NCBI RefSeq assembly: GCF_023101765.2
Contig: NC_064215.1
Span: forward strand, 8,990,001 to 9,054,000
Direction: 5' to 3'
DNA length: 64,000 bases
From: Spodoptera frugiperda
Taxonomy: Eukaryota > Arthropoda > Insecta > Lepidoptera > Noctuidae
Shown here: piece by piece, positions 33,040 to 43,307 of the stretch
How positions within the stretch are numbered: the first letter of the stretch is position 1
Layout: each line of letters begins with the position of its first letter
Position numbers and translations under genes: made by a program
Notes under the pieces: model-generated
What the model was told of the DNA's origin: nothing
Databases searched by the model: none
What the model saw: the letters and a program-made list of their open reading frames with translations, nothing else

Positions 33040-33140
33040 ATACATATCAAGTTATACAAAACCAGTATAAATTGACTGTTGGATGTGGGGAAAGATCGTA
33101 CGAAGCGAGTCCAAGATAAGTTGGTTTTGTATAGCTCTGT
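33040..33140. mobile_element. Short hairpin element, copy 1
   Basis: tcaagttatacaaaaccagt at the left pairs with ttggttttgtatagct at the right; gaagcgagtccaagata lies within. 43308-43390 carries the same right end and centre, so this is a small dispersed hairpin family. Confidence 0.55.
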
Positions 33141-33410
33141 GTACTAACTACAGGGGAAGTTCGTCGTCGAGGCGACGGTGCGCCCACCTCCCGCCACTTG
33201 TGCTCAGGTACACACGGGCCGCGAGTATTGCTAACGATGGTACTTACTTGTGAAGTTTGCACATATCTTGGTCGAAGTGTGAAGTAAGTAGCTAGAAGTC
33301 TTGCAGATATATGTATTATGAGTTTGTTTATGAACAAATATTTAAAAAACGTCCCGTTTACTTTATCTTTTGCTTTTCAGTGAGCTCACACACACACACA
33401 CACTCGTATA
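33141..33410. other. No gene seen
   Basis: Ends with a short CA repeat (cacacacacacaca). Confidence 0.4.
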
Positions 33411-33643
33411 GGGTGTCTGGTAATTAGTGAACGATATTTAAACACGTGATTGTACTCATGATTACAAACAACTTTCCCAAACAAACATTTTTTGTATACT
33501 CATTAGTTTTATTTTTATCACAATAACAAAGCAACAAATTTAATTACCACGCACACGTAACGTTCCAAAATACCTACTAGTCTTCCGATAAAGCGAGCGT
33601 ACAGGCACGTGTTTAAATATTGTTCACTAATTACCAGTCACCC
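33411..33643. mobile_element. MITE-D copy 2, shortened
   Basis: gggtgtctggtaattagtga and tcactaattaccagtcaccc are inverted ends, flanked by TATA on both sides. The left arm matches 9628-9790 almost throughout; most of the right arm is deleted, so the long fold is lost. Confidence 0.75.
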
Positions 33644-34029
33644 TATATGTACATAATGTAGCTACTATTTACTAGTTACAATTGTACACGCTCCAGTTTG
33701 TTCCACAACAGAACAGTATGTACACAATAATATTAGTATGGAGAACACCTATGAATGATCTTTAATACAGAAGCGAGGAAGTTGGACGGAGCGCGGCAAG
33801 ATTTTAATTAGTACCTTCTACAACTTTTGCAAACGATGAAAAGTATAATTAACACCTACTTGCCTATAACACCTACGTATCTATAGTTGTTTGAGAATAT
33901 CTTTATTGGCTTCTGTTTTATGTCTGTTTATCTTAATTTTAACTGTGTTCTTAGTTATTACGTATATGAATTTTAATGGTAATTTAGAGAGAACGAGATA
34001 ATACATACAAATCTCTAACAGTTTTGCAA
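33644..34029. other. No gene seen
   Basis: No recognised element. Confidence 0.4.
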
Positions 34030-34140
34030 TGTTAAGTATGGGAGAGCCATGCTTCGGCTCGAATGGACGGCCTCACAGAAGACAGACGTGAAACAATAAT
34101 ATAGTTACCATGGGCGGTGGTAATTGCTTACTAAAAAACG
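34030..34140 (+). repeat. Repeat C, internally deleted
   Basis: gtatgggagagccatgcttc is followed by cacagaagacagacgtgaaa and then jumps to accatgggcggtggtaattg, losing about 100 bp of the body. Confidence 0.6.
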
Positions 34141-34399
34141 TATACCACACTTTTTATACTTAGCTAAACATAATACCACTAAAACAATGTAGGTAGGTAC
34201 TAAGTTATCTAATGAGTCTTAAAATGTCAAACACACACAAAGTATTTACCTCCCAATAAGGTTGATCAAACTCCCGTCGAGTCGGAGTTACTTATTCTGT
34301 AATATCTCAAACTTTTGCCTTGGAAATATCTTGTTTGTATTTTTTGGTCTTGGAAGTTGAGACGACTTGTATTTTTTGCTAAAGGTATTTATAAACTCT
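34141..34399. other. No gene seen
   Basis: No recognised element. Confidence 0.35.
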
Positions 34400-34500
34400 C
34401 CGTTGACTCGTTGGTTAAGTGATCGTAAACGCAATTGTAGGTCATGTAGTTGTGGTCGAGAGACCGCAGATTTGATTCTCGGGTCGGGTAAAGTACCTAC
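34400..34500 (+). mobile_element. SINE-A head
   Basis: gactcgttggttaagtgatc (A-box region) and gatttgattctcgggtcggg (B-box region with substitutions). The body is missing. Confidence 0.55.
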
Positions 34501-34599
34501 TATAAGGGCTTTCTGAAAATTATCATGGCAGCGTGGAATCTGGAATTGTGTCAAATCATGACACTGACCGACTCTGTTGAATCCTGGCCGCACAGCTAG

Positions 34600-34930
34600 G
34601 CTTCTTTTGGTCATAGCATGATGTTTTATAGCTTATAGCCTTCCTCAATAAATGTACTAACACAAAAATAATTGTCAAGTCGGTACATTAGTTTATGCGT
34701 AAAGTAGAGACAGAGACGTTTGTTACTTACGTACCTATTTCAATAATTTTCAACCCACTGCTTAACTTTTATAGCTCATATAAATATATCAATCATAATT
34801 CTTTATCCAACACAAAAATAATTATTAAAATCAGACTAGTAGTTCCGGTGATTAGCTTTCGAACTAACCAACAAACAAACTCTTCAGCTTTGTATATTAG
34901 TATAGATATAGACATAAAATACATCTAGAT
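34600..34930 (+). mobile_element. LINE tail(s) ending in TAGTATAGATA
   Basis: gcatgatgttttatagctta, cttcctcaataaatgtacta, then a second similar stretch (aaaatcagactagtagttcc, ggtgattagctttcgaacta) ending ttagtatagatatagac. Similar ends occur at 22335-22435 and 32090-32170. Confidence 0.5.
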
Positions 34931-35234
34931 ATAGAAGCATAGATTACCCATATACCATCGTATTTATCCTTATTTACGTTTAAACATCGCAAGTAAGACA
35001 GTTGACCTGTCAATAGCCTGTTGTTCCCAACTTGCAAATTATCCCGAACGAAGTTCTCTTCGACACAATTCACAACTCGATAATACCTCCAAAACGGTAC
35101 ACTTCACCGACTTTCAGTTTCAAATTGAATAATTGTTTATTTTAATGATGGTTCTGAAATTATTTTCGCAACATTTTTTTATACTGCCTCGTTGGCTAAT
35201 CATGTTAAATGCAGCTAATATCTGAAACAGGTAG
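34931..35234. other. No gene seen
   Basis: No recognised element. Confidence 0.35.
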
Positions 35235-35580
35235 GAACGGGGTGGTTTTTAGTCAGTAAGAGTCTGACACTCCATTTCGTCTCGTCCGAAGCGGCAGAAT
35301 TCATGGAATAGTTTAAATCCAATGACTGCCTCGTAGGTTGAGTGGGTGTAAGTGCGACTGCCGGACAAGGGATATCGGGTTCGATTCCCAGGTCTGGCGA
35401 AGAATACATGAGTTTTTTTTAGGTTTTTCTAAAATTTCTCAGTAGTAGTACGGGGTCTAGAAATGTGGCTCACCCCCTATTACATGGGACTTGCAACGTA
35501 AATTGTGAGAAGTGGCTGTATCTATATTGTAGAGTAATGTGCACCTCTACCTACCCCTTAGGGAATAAAAGGCGAGGCGA
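35235..35580 (+). mobile_element. Repeat D piece then SINE-A
   Basis: 35235-35315 is a D core (ggaacggggtggtttttagt). 35320-35580 is a forward SINE-A: gcctcgtaggttgagtgggt, B box cgggttcgattcccagg, tctcagtagtagtacggggt, ctattacatgggacttgca, ending cccttagggaataaaaggcg and poly-T. Confidence 0.75.
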
Positions 35581-36049
35581 GAAAATTTTTTTTTTTTATA
35601 AATTAAATTATTAAGTTAAACTTCTGAGAATTAAATAGGACAAAAACAGAATGTTTGAAATTTATCAAATAAACTTTGAAAGAATAAATAACTTTTAATT
35701 GGATTCCGTATCTCGTTTATTATTCAACATACACAATTTATCAATTTTCAATAAGTTCCATTATAACTTTTATTGAGCACTAGTTGATGTCCGCAGCTTC
35801 GATCGCCTGTTTTACGGACTTTGTGACTTTTGTTTCTAACATAGCCTATGTTACTCCTTAGTGCATCAGCACTTTCCAATAAAACGTCCGTCAAAATCAA
35901 TCCAGCCATTTTAGAGATTAGCCGGAACAAACAGACAGACAGGCAAAAAATTTAAATGTTATTTTGGTATAATGTTATCGTATGTATATTCATTTACATG
36001 TAGTAAAAAGCGGTTATATTAATATTACAAACAGACATTCCAATATTTA
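35581..36049 (+). mobile_element. RTE-like LINE tail; otherwise no gene
   Basis: 35760-35950 resembles a LINE 3' tail: aaaacgtccgtcaaaatcaa, tccagccattttagagatta, gccggaacaaacagacagac. It matches, inverted, the blocks at 62835-63000. Confidence 0.45.
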
Positions 36050-36345
36050 CGGGCCTGCGGACGGCGAGCAAGGGTAGCCCATCGCCCGAACAGAACCAGA
36101 CCCGTGCGTGCGGCGCGTCGCGTTCCGCGCGCGCCTCAAAGAGCCATCAGACCACCACAGATGGGGCCCAGTAGGGCTGATGCCTGATCCGGAGCTGCGG
36201 ACTACCTAGCGGGTTTACCGGGGCTCCGGCTCGAAAAGCAGGAGAAGGAACGGGGTGGTTTTTAGTCAGTAAGAGTCTGACACTCCCTTTCGCCTCGCCC
36301 AAGGCGGGAGAAGACATTGCATGATGTTTCCCCCTAAAAAAAAAA
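36050..36345 (+). repeat. Repeat D copy, long
   Basis: From gggcctgcggacggcgagca through cccgtgcgtgcggcgcgtcg, gcgcgcctcaaagagccatc, accaccacagatggggccca, ggagctgcggactacctagc, ggctccggctcgaaaagcag and the core to tgtttccccctaaaaaaaaa. The A-run suggests retroposition. Confidence 0.8.
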
Positions 36346-37019
36346 GACACTCCAATTTTGTTTATTAGTCAAGACTAGATATTTTTTCCCTTCTCGATTC
36401 TCCAAAAATATCGTAGTTTAATGTTTTTTGGCTTATAGCCTTTCTCGATAAATGAACTATCTATACAGAAATCTTTTATCAATTCGTACCAGCACTTCTA
36501 TAGTTTAGCGCGTTCAAACAAACTCATTAGGTCCAAAATACTAAAAGTATTTTCAGATCCTAACACACTATAACTTAAACACTTATTTAGACCTCCCCTA
36601 TTCACCTAACACTGCCAATATACCACTTAATATCTAGGCACTAAATGTCATGGCCTGCCTACGTCATCTCCTCAATTATGACGTCACGATCCTGTCTGAT
36701 ACTGAATGCTTATTAAGTTAAATAAACTTTGATATTACACGTAGACTTTTTACTTAGCGCCTGACCTTAATATCAGCACACAAAGGTAGGCTGGATAATA
36801 CGATGATGTTTAAGTAAGTGAGGAGTCGAGAAAATATGTTTTTAAAGGTAAACTTTAGTTTAGGTTGGTTATGATACTTTGTCTTTTTTTTGTTTACAAA
36901 ATTGCCAATCTGGCGAGGTTGTGAAATCTCGTGAGATTAGCATTCGCTACTAACAAATTTGCTTATATAATGATGGTAGAAATAAATATATGTCTTCAAA
37001 TCCAAATGCATTCAAATAC
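36346..37019. other. LINE tail scrap; no gene
   Basis: 36420-36530 carries gcttatagcctttctcgata and tagtttagcgcgttcaaaca, a scrap of the 34600 type. Nothing else recognised. Confidence 0.45.
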
Positions 37020-37120
37020 GGTACGGTACATAGTATTATTATTTTGCGTTTTCGTAGCATCGTAGAGCGTAGCAGTGTCTACGAGGTGCTACGGTCGTAG
37101 CACTCGTAGCACTATAAATA
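37020..37120. repeat. GTAGC/CTACG-rich tract
   Basis: Clustered variants of cgtagcatcgtag, gtctacgaggtgctacgg and cgtagcactcgtagcact. A similar tract lies at 63715-63805. Confidence 0.5.
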
Positions 37121-37325
37121 GACGTCTATAAATTGTTTAAGCGTTTTCATCGAATAAATAATTTAACACATTTACATGGAAGAGGCTTTGAAGAGTAAGT
37201 GTAGTACCTACATATAATGTATTTTGGGAAAGGTTACGAATGTCTTGACTTATCGTTTAATTAAACGTTTTATAATTAAACGTTCATCACGGAATTGTTT
37301 TCCAATTAACAAATAAAGTTGTCAA

Positions 37326-37610
37326 GTGTGGGAGAGCCATGCTTCGACACGAATGGGCCGGCTCGACCGGAGTGATACCACGGCATCACACAAAACCGAC
37401 GTGAAACAACGCTTGCGTTGTGTTTCGTTGTGTGAGTGAGGTTACCGGAGGCCCAATTATCCCCTTCCCAATCTTCCCAATCCCCGATTCCCCAAAAACA
37501 CTTAAATTCCTAACCCCCAATACCTGGTGTTTCAAGTGTCCATGAGCAGCGGCCATTGCTTACCATCAGGTGATCTGCTCGTTTACCGGCTTATATCATA
37601 AAACAGACAG
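37326..37610 (+). repeat. Repeat C copy, full length
   Basis: Starts gtgtgggagagccatgcttc, with gaatgggccggctcgaccgg, agtgataccacggcatcaca, aaaccgacgtgaaacaacgc, gtgagtgaggttaccggagg and ends accatcaggtgatctgctcg then ttaccggcttatatcataaa. It is among the best copies in the window. Confidence 0.85.
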
Positions 37611-37909
37611 ACAAAATAGAACATTCACAATATTCACGACACACAATGGTCAGCACTTTGTCATTCAATATTTTGCCAAACTACATTCAAGATCAATAAT
37701 AACTACATTCAATAATAACAATAGAGGTTCTATTAACCTGTACTGTATACAACGCGTTGCCTTCTAATCGATCGCCAGATCTGAGATAAGATGGTATCTG
37801 CCTTCCGTTGCGCCACTATCGAGTGAGAGAAACGAGTGACTTGATGTACATTGGTGGTTAGTATGTATTTAGATTTTATAAACATAATATTTTTATTTTT
37901 TTTATTATA
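37611..37909. other. No gene seen
   Basis: No recognised element. Confidence 0.35.
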
Positions 37910-38190
37910 ACGTCACGCCTTTAATCCTCGAAGAGGTAGGCAGAGGTACCCATTATGGCACATAATGCCAATGTACACCCACATTTCAAAATTTATGTTG
38001 TAAGTCCTATGTAATAGGTGGTGAGCCTATTGCCATGTACGGGGCTCATTTCCAGAGTCCGTGCTAACACTGAGAAATTTTCGAGAAACCGAAAAAAGCC
38101 CAGTAATACTTCGTCCGACCCAGGAATCGAACCCGAGCCTCCTTGCCCGGCAGTCGCACTTGCAACCACTCGGCCAACGAGGCAGTCTAT
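37910..38190 (-). mobile_element. SINE-A copy, full length
   Basis: Tail acgtcacgcctttaatcctc at the left; ggtgagcctattgccatgta and gagaaattttcgagaaaccg inside; B box ggaatcgaacccgagcc and head cgcacttgcaaccactcggc at the right. Confidence 0.8.
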
Positions 38191-38224
38191 AAACTATAAA
38201 CATAATATTATTTTTATTTATATA

Positions 38225-38360
38225 GATACTTACGACCTTCAAACCTTCAAGAAAAGAGCGTATACCTTTTTTAAAAGCTGGTAACGCACCTGTGTCTCCT
38301 CTGGTGTTCATGGACGGTTCTAATCGCTTACCATCAGGTGATCCGTTTGCTCGTTTGACT
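38225..38360 (+). repeat. Repeat C-related copy
   Basis: accttcaaaccttcaagaaa, aaaagctggtaacgcacctg, gtctcctctggtgttcatgg, accatcaggtgatccgtttg: the same subfamily as 1240-1370. Confidence 0.6.
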
Positions 38361-38504
38361 CCTATCCGAACAAAAAAAAGATAGAGGTGTACATAGAAAA
38401 AGAAAATGTAATGTTTTGAGTTCATTGTAACATAGGGTAAGCCTCAAGCCATATAGTTATGAGACGAACGACGAAATAATAAAAAAAAAGTAATAACACT
38501 TTGT

Positions 38505-38595
38505 TCCATCTTTTTTTGTACCACCAGGGAATCGAACCCGAAACTCCTTGCTCTGCAGAAGCACATGCCTAATGCGGCAGCGAAGTACTTTTTCA
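38505..38595 (-). repeat. tRNA-like SINE head, third type
   Basis: accagggaatcgaacccgaa gives a B box in reverse, followed by aactccttgctctgcagaag and aatgcggcagcg. It fits neither SINE-A nor SINE-B closely. No intact tRNA cloverleaf is apparent. Confidence 0.4.
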
Positions 38596-39111
38596 TCCAA
38601 TTCAATAAACACATCTACGTATACATATACAGCGTGTAACAAAATATATCAAGAAGCACTGAAGAATACAGGTTGAATAGAATCTCTACACAAAGTTTCA
38701 GCCCAAAATACGTTTAAAAAATGGTACCAAATACTTGGTGTCGCATGGTTCTTGATTTTTAATCATCATACAAACGTGTCACAACACTACAGGGGTCACT
38801 CACTAATTACGAAACATTTGTTCTGTAAATCTGATCGCCTAGTACCTGTATCTACGTAATTTTAATGTTGGGTTTCTGGAATTTTATGTATTGGAAAAAT
38901 TCATAACTTCGTTCCACAAAAACTTGAGTTTAAAAAACCCTTCTCGTATCATTTGTTATGTTATCTAGAAACCGTGCAATTGATATGTATACCCCCTTTT
39001 TATTACACTATGTATAATATATATATGCAAAACAAAGCACGCAATGGATATCAGTCTATCGGCAACTGTAACCAACGCTTGATGAGTTTAGAAATGGAGT
39101 ACTGGTAAACC
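38596..39111. other. No gene seen
   Basis: No recognised element. Confidence 0.4.
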
Positions 39112-40142
39112 GGGGTTACTTTGATTCACGGGGTGACTTTGATCGAAACTTTCATTTCATATAAAATGACGAATTGCGTAAAACGAAACACGCATGGTAT
39201 TTTTTTTTCTAGATTAGCAAAACTGAAGAACTGTCAAATTCTTTTCTGAAAACACGCTGGGAATCCACCCGCAAATTTAGTTAAAAAAGGTAAATACATT
39301 GTTATCTCTATTAATAGCTAAATAATTTTGCTGCAAAACTTCATTTGTATTTAAACACAAGATGATGTAATGAAATTTCTAGATAAACTCCATTATGTGC
39401 CTATGATCGATTAATCAATACAGAGATTATTGATATTCTAACCTCAAAAAGAATGCAATGAATTGAGTTTGCTTAATGCGGGGTGTCATTGATAGGGTAT
39501 ATGGTGTGAGATTGATCAAAGTTATGAGATTTGTTTAAGTGAAGTTTTGGTCACAACGAGGCAAGAAAACTTACAAATATGTTTGTCGTATTATCGATCC
39601 AGGGTCTGGATCGATAATACTGGTTGTCGAAGGTTTCAAATCCTTGGGAAATAAAAAAGAATTCAAATTGGTTCGTGATGATATATCTCAAATTGAGACA
39701 AGTGACATATTCGCCTACCTGCCAAAACCAAAGCCTTTTGCAAGTCATCATAGTAATGTTGAATGTGTTTTTTTTTTGATATTGATATCGCAGAATTGTT
39801 AGCATAGGTTTCATATTGTTGATTTTATGAAGACTAATTATTTTATAGGTTTTAACTTTGTTGATTGTATGAAGACTTACTATTTCTAAGTTCCTGTTTA
39901 GTTTTAATGAAAATAAATAAATAAGACCTGATTTTAAGCTAGAATTGTGTTACCAACATGTTTAATAAAGAAATGTTAACTTTCTCTGATGACTTTTATT
40001 TGATCAAAGTTACCCCATAAGACAAAAATGTGAATATTTATTTTTCCCGTTGGTAGATTTAGATTTTTTTTAGTTTATTGGAATTATAATTGGAGTTACT
40101 TAGTCGTTACGCAATAAAAAATGGGGGTATCAAAGTAACCCC
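39112..40142 (+). mobile_element. Decayed DNA transposon with GGGGTTACTTTGAT ends
   Basis: The left end ggggttactttgat (39112 on) is inverted at the right as atcaaagtaacccc (ending 40142). The motif recurs inside both ends (cggggtgactttgatcg near 39139; tttgatcaaagttacccc near 39999). The interior holds a fragment that looks like transposase-associated sequence (39539-39802). Target duplications are not clear, so the exact ends and the superfamily are uncertain. Confidence 0.55.
39539..39802 (+). pseudogene. Possible C-terminal remnant of a transposase-like protein
   Basis: The frame reads KTYKYVCRIIDPGSGSIILV, VEGFKSLGNKKEFKLVRDD and SDIFAYLPKPKP. A beta-rich 'Y-x-x-R-I-x-D ... EGF-x-S ... 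F-x-L-V-x-x-D ... DI-x-x-x-LPxP' layout resembles the tail region I associate with pogo/jerky-like insect transposases, but no catalytic DDE residues are present and I cannot confirm the family. After LPKPKP the frame runs into unrelated sequence. It lacks its 5' part and a credible start. Confidence 0.45.
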
Positions 40143-40404
40143 ATTCTACGTATAACTTTGATCAGACAGTTTTTTTATTTTTTCTCAATATCACGACTTA
40201 TTATTACAGGAATCGAGAGTACTAAAAATACTTATACTTTATAATATACTTTATTTTCAGGATTGCGCAGATATGCCAAGTTTCTGGACCTTCTTAACTA
40301 CAAAATATCAATCTTTAATTATGCGGCTTTATTTATTGCTAGGTACCATATTTATACAATATTTATTTGTACGGGTTACGACGTCCATACTTTGGTTTAG
40401 CCAT
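40143..40404. other. No gene seen
   Basis: AT-rich spacer with no recognised element. Confidence 0.35.
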
Positions 40405-40590
40405 GTCCTTTCGTGAGACATACTAAATTAATTATTATGTTAGTAGCAGCGCGACAATCGCCGCGTCGTGTGTCGCGGAATGCTGCTCATTAATATGAGC
40501 CTCTAGCATGGCTTGAAACTAGTCGAGTTCCTCGTCAAACAATTACGTGAGTAAGCCGATAACATAATAATTAATTTAACATTATAACTA
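40405..40590. mobile_element. Repeat J copy
   Basis: Inverted ends taaattaattattatgtta and taacataataattaattta enclose gacaatcgccgcgtcgtgtg, gcttgaaactagtcgagttc and caaacaattacgtgagtaag. It is the most complete J copy here and suggests J is itself a short inverted-repeat element. Confidence 0.65.
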
Positions 40591-40810
40591 TCCATCGATG
40601 CAGGGCATCACTCTCCCTCCTGCTTAATTTATTGTCCGTCGATACATTGACAAGTGTATATAATAAAAATATATGGAAATCGATGCTGCAACGACGTATC
40701 GTAGCGCAACGGACAAGTAAAGCCCTTAGCAGCGGCACAGGCCTGGATACTGCTATACTTCACTGAGTACTGACATCAATGATATAATGTACTATCTGCT
40801 GAACTCGGAG

Positions 40811-40960
40811 ACATTTAAGAACCACAGGCCCGCATCGTACGCATCGCACGCTCCGCACGCAACGATTTTAGTTTGTTTTGTACAGAAACTCATACAACTG
40901 TATCCACTGATCTGCATCGTACGTCGTCATACGGAATGCGTACGATGCGGGCCTGTGGAT
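40811..40960. mobile_element. Foldback element with 24-bp ends
   Basis: ccacaggcccgcatcgtacg at the left is inverted at the right as cgtacgatgcgggcctgtgg. The interior carries further gcatcg/cgtacg words. It lies about 130 bp downstream of the stop codon of MADF-BESS gene 2. Confidence 0.65.
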
Positions 40961-40967
40961 GCTCACT

Positions 40968-41065
40968 TTAATGGTTACTTAACCCCGTCCTTAGCAATTG
41001 TTTTCGGTACAAAATCGTTACCAAGGCAAAGTTTAAGTAATCATTAAATGTCTCTGAGTGCGGCA
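40968..41065. mobile_element. MITE-K copy 2
   Basis: tttaatggttacttaacccc, ttagcaattgttttcggtac, aaaatcgttaccaaggcaaa, agtaatcattaaatgtctct and gagtgcggcagtta match copies 1 and 3. Its right edge is about 27 bp from the stop codon of MADF-BESS gene 2, so it probably lies in that gene's 3' UTR. Confidence 0.7.
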
Positions 41066-41091
41066 GTTACACGTAGAAGTATTCCTCAGTT

Positions 41092-41603
41092 CTATGCACT
41101 ATCAACAACGTTGTATACAGAGCTAGTTGCTTCTTCAAGCACGGACATTATTTTGATCTTAGTCGCCATTTTCTTATGGGGAGGCACTTGTTTCAAAGTC
41201 CCAACTAAAGACAGCATGAATAATCTGTCCTCGTCTTGATTTAGTGCTTTATATTCTTCTCTACGTTTAATAGACCTTTTTAGGGCTATTAGAAATTGGT
41301 CTTCTTCTGTTTCTTGCTTAGTTTTTATTCTTTTTGGGAGACGGTCTTGTTGTAAGTCTAGATCTGTCGTTTCAACCTCACGGTCTGTTGTTTCGGAGTC
41401 TGTTGATGGCTCGGGAACTTCACGTTCTTCTACTACCTCAGGCTCTCTTAATGCCACAACCTTCTGTAGAAACAGTAGTTGTTTAAAAAATACATATTCG
41501 CTTTTACGTGGTCCAGTATTCCCGGATTTCAAAGATTTTTGCCGGTTCAGTTCTCGTGTGAAGCAGCCACGGATGCCTTTCCATCTCTTTTGTAAAGTAT
41601 AAA
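41092..41603 (-). CDS. MADF-BESS protein 2, exon 2
   Basis: Last coding exon of a 227-residue MADF-BESS protein. It begins after a ttccag acceptor on the minus strand; two bases complete a Val codon. It encodes the second half of the MADF domain (YTLQKRWKGIRGCFTREL, then KSEYVFFKQLLFLQKVV, to about residue 107), an acidic Thr/Ser/Glu linker, a basic LPKRIKTK (about 146-152) and a BESS motif (about 182-215: DEDRLFMLSLVGTL ... TKIKIMSVLEEA). This is the typical layout of insect MADF-BESS regulators such as Adf-1 relatives, which bind DNA through MADF and associate through BESS. It differs strongly from protein 1 outside the two domains, so they are not recent duplicates. Confidence 0.92.
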
Positions 41604-41644
41604 CTGGAAAAAAGGATTTGTTATTAATATAACCTTTCATCAAT

Positions 41645-41875
41645 CAATCAGTCAGTCTATTAATGGCCACAGTTGACCAAACCCTTTTCTCACACGGAGG
41701 AAATTTGAGCATTCATCACCACGCTTGCTCAATGCGGGTTGGCGATTTCCAACTTATAATAGGTTTCCTCGCCTTTTCCTTCACCGTTTGTCAGTGGTGT
41801 CTAAATAATCTTAGAAAGTACATATAACTCGGAAAAAGTCACATCGGTACTTGCCGTTGGTAGGTTTCGAACCCT
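41645..41875 (+). repeat. Repeat E copy
   Basis: ttaatggccacagttgacca, cacacggaggaaatttgagc, attcatcaccacgcttgctc, aatgcgggttggcgatttcc, ttccttcaccgtttgtcagt, then aactcggaaaaagtcacatc. It is inverted relative to 54785-55010. Confidence 0.7.
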
Positions 41876-41919
41876 CATGCATGAGGAGCAGGTATCTTAA
41901 AATATACAGATAGCAGGTA

Positions 41920-43305
41920 ACGTTTTTTTTTTTTTTTGACAAGCCCGCCACAACCTCCCACACCGCTGCAACTCCTGTAAGCCAGGATCTACAGTAGATA
42001 CAACCATGAAAACACCGGAACATTGAAGTCCGGCGCGTCCCAGGGACATGAATGACTGTCTTGGATCCCGCAACGAAATAAATCAGAAGATATTATTAGA
42101 GGAGAAGAAAAGAAAACGATAGTTTCCACTTCCCTCGGTGAATTTAATGCAGGAGACAGAATGACTTAAGCCTTTAGGCACAAAGAGACTTCACAACTGG
42201 GAGAAGCCCAGTCGCCAAGCACCACGGAAATTTGACTTAAAACTAAGTGGGTCCTATGTGTGAGCCGTTATACTTGCTTCCAATAACTAAACGCACGGAA
42301 ATTCGTTCTAGACTCCACAAGGTCCGTATAATAGACTACACCTGATGAAACAATTAAATTATCTAACATAGTGTTACGCTCAGATTGCCAGAGACCACAC
42401 TCCCAGAGTATGTGATGGGCGGATTGCTCATGTTGCAACTCCGCTGTCGAACATTGGCACCATGGTGAATCAACGAGTTTAAATGAGAACAATTTGCTTT
42501 TAAAGTTGCCATGGCCAGTAAGAAACTGGGCAACACAGTGATCCACCTCCAACCATGTCCTCTCCAGTCGCTCATGCACGGATGGAAAGAACTGGTAAAG
42601 GTGACGGCCCTTGGTGGAAGATTCCCATCTGCACTGCCATTCAATTAGAAGCTCATCCCAGACGTCCGTTAATGGCTTAAGCAGTCTAGCAATTTTGTTT
42701 CGATCACGTTGTGCTAGAAAGTTTGCGGAAAAGTTAGGTCTCGCATTGTAATACATAGCAGCACGTCGCTGCACCTCAAGATCGACTGGAAGTAGTCCCG
42801 CGAGCACAGGTAGGGCCTCTGTGCTAACCGTCCTATAAGCCTTACACAGAAAGATCAAGGCTAGACGCTGACCTTGAAGAAGCTTCCGCCGTACCGCGCC
42901 TATTGTGGCCCTATCAGCCCATACTGGTGCCCCGTAGCACACGCATCCCAGGTAGGTTGCTCCATATATGGTTTTGAGCGTAAGAAAAGAGAGACCCCAG
43001 GTAGCCTTCGAAATTCGCGTGAGTGCATAGAAATTATTTTTGGCTTTCTCACTAATAGCCTAAATATGTTCAATAAAAGAAAAGTTTTTTTCTAAGACTA
43101 GACCGAGATAGCAAACCGACTTCTTGCGTTTTACGGGAACGTTTTTGAATTTAATGGACGGCCATGATTTCAAGTTTCCTTTAAGCAATAGCTGGTAAGT
43201 TTTATGTGGTGCAAAAGTTAATCGATTACGTTCACCCCAACGCGAGATCTCACCGAGGCAGTCTTTAGCTAGATTCTCCAGTCCGGCGCGGGTATTTGAC
43301 TGTAT
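41920..43305 (-). pseudogene. 5'-truncated R1/I-like LINE in MADF-BESS gene 2 intron
   Basis: One minus-strand frame is open from about 43310 to 42268 except for a single in-frame TAG (43062-43060). It covers the end of the reverse-transcriptase region (LTFAPHKTYQLLLKG, VCYLGLVLEKNFSF) and the C-terminal part (YGAPVWADRATIG, TEALPVLAGLLPVDLEV, QFLTGHGNFKSKL), and has a Cys-x-Cys ... His ... Cys knuckle (PWCQCSTA ... HHILWEC). This arrangement is typical of R1- and I-clade elements. About 200 bp of 3' UTR follow, ending in a run of T on the + strand at about 41926-41938, the A-tail of the insertion. The endonuclease and catalytic RT motifs are absent, so it is dead. Confidence 0.75.
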
Positions 43306-43307
43306 TA

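Noticed and set aside
38027..38425. 132-codon minus-strand frame
   Set aside because: It is made of SINE-A and a repeat C-related copy joined by chance.
41048..41239. Plus-strand frame opposite MADF-BESS gene 2
   Set aside because: It is a shadow of the coding exon and MITE-K; no independent support.
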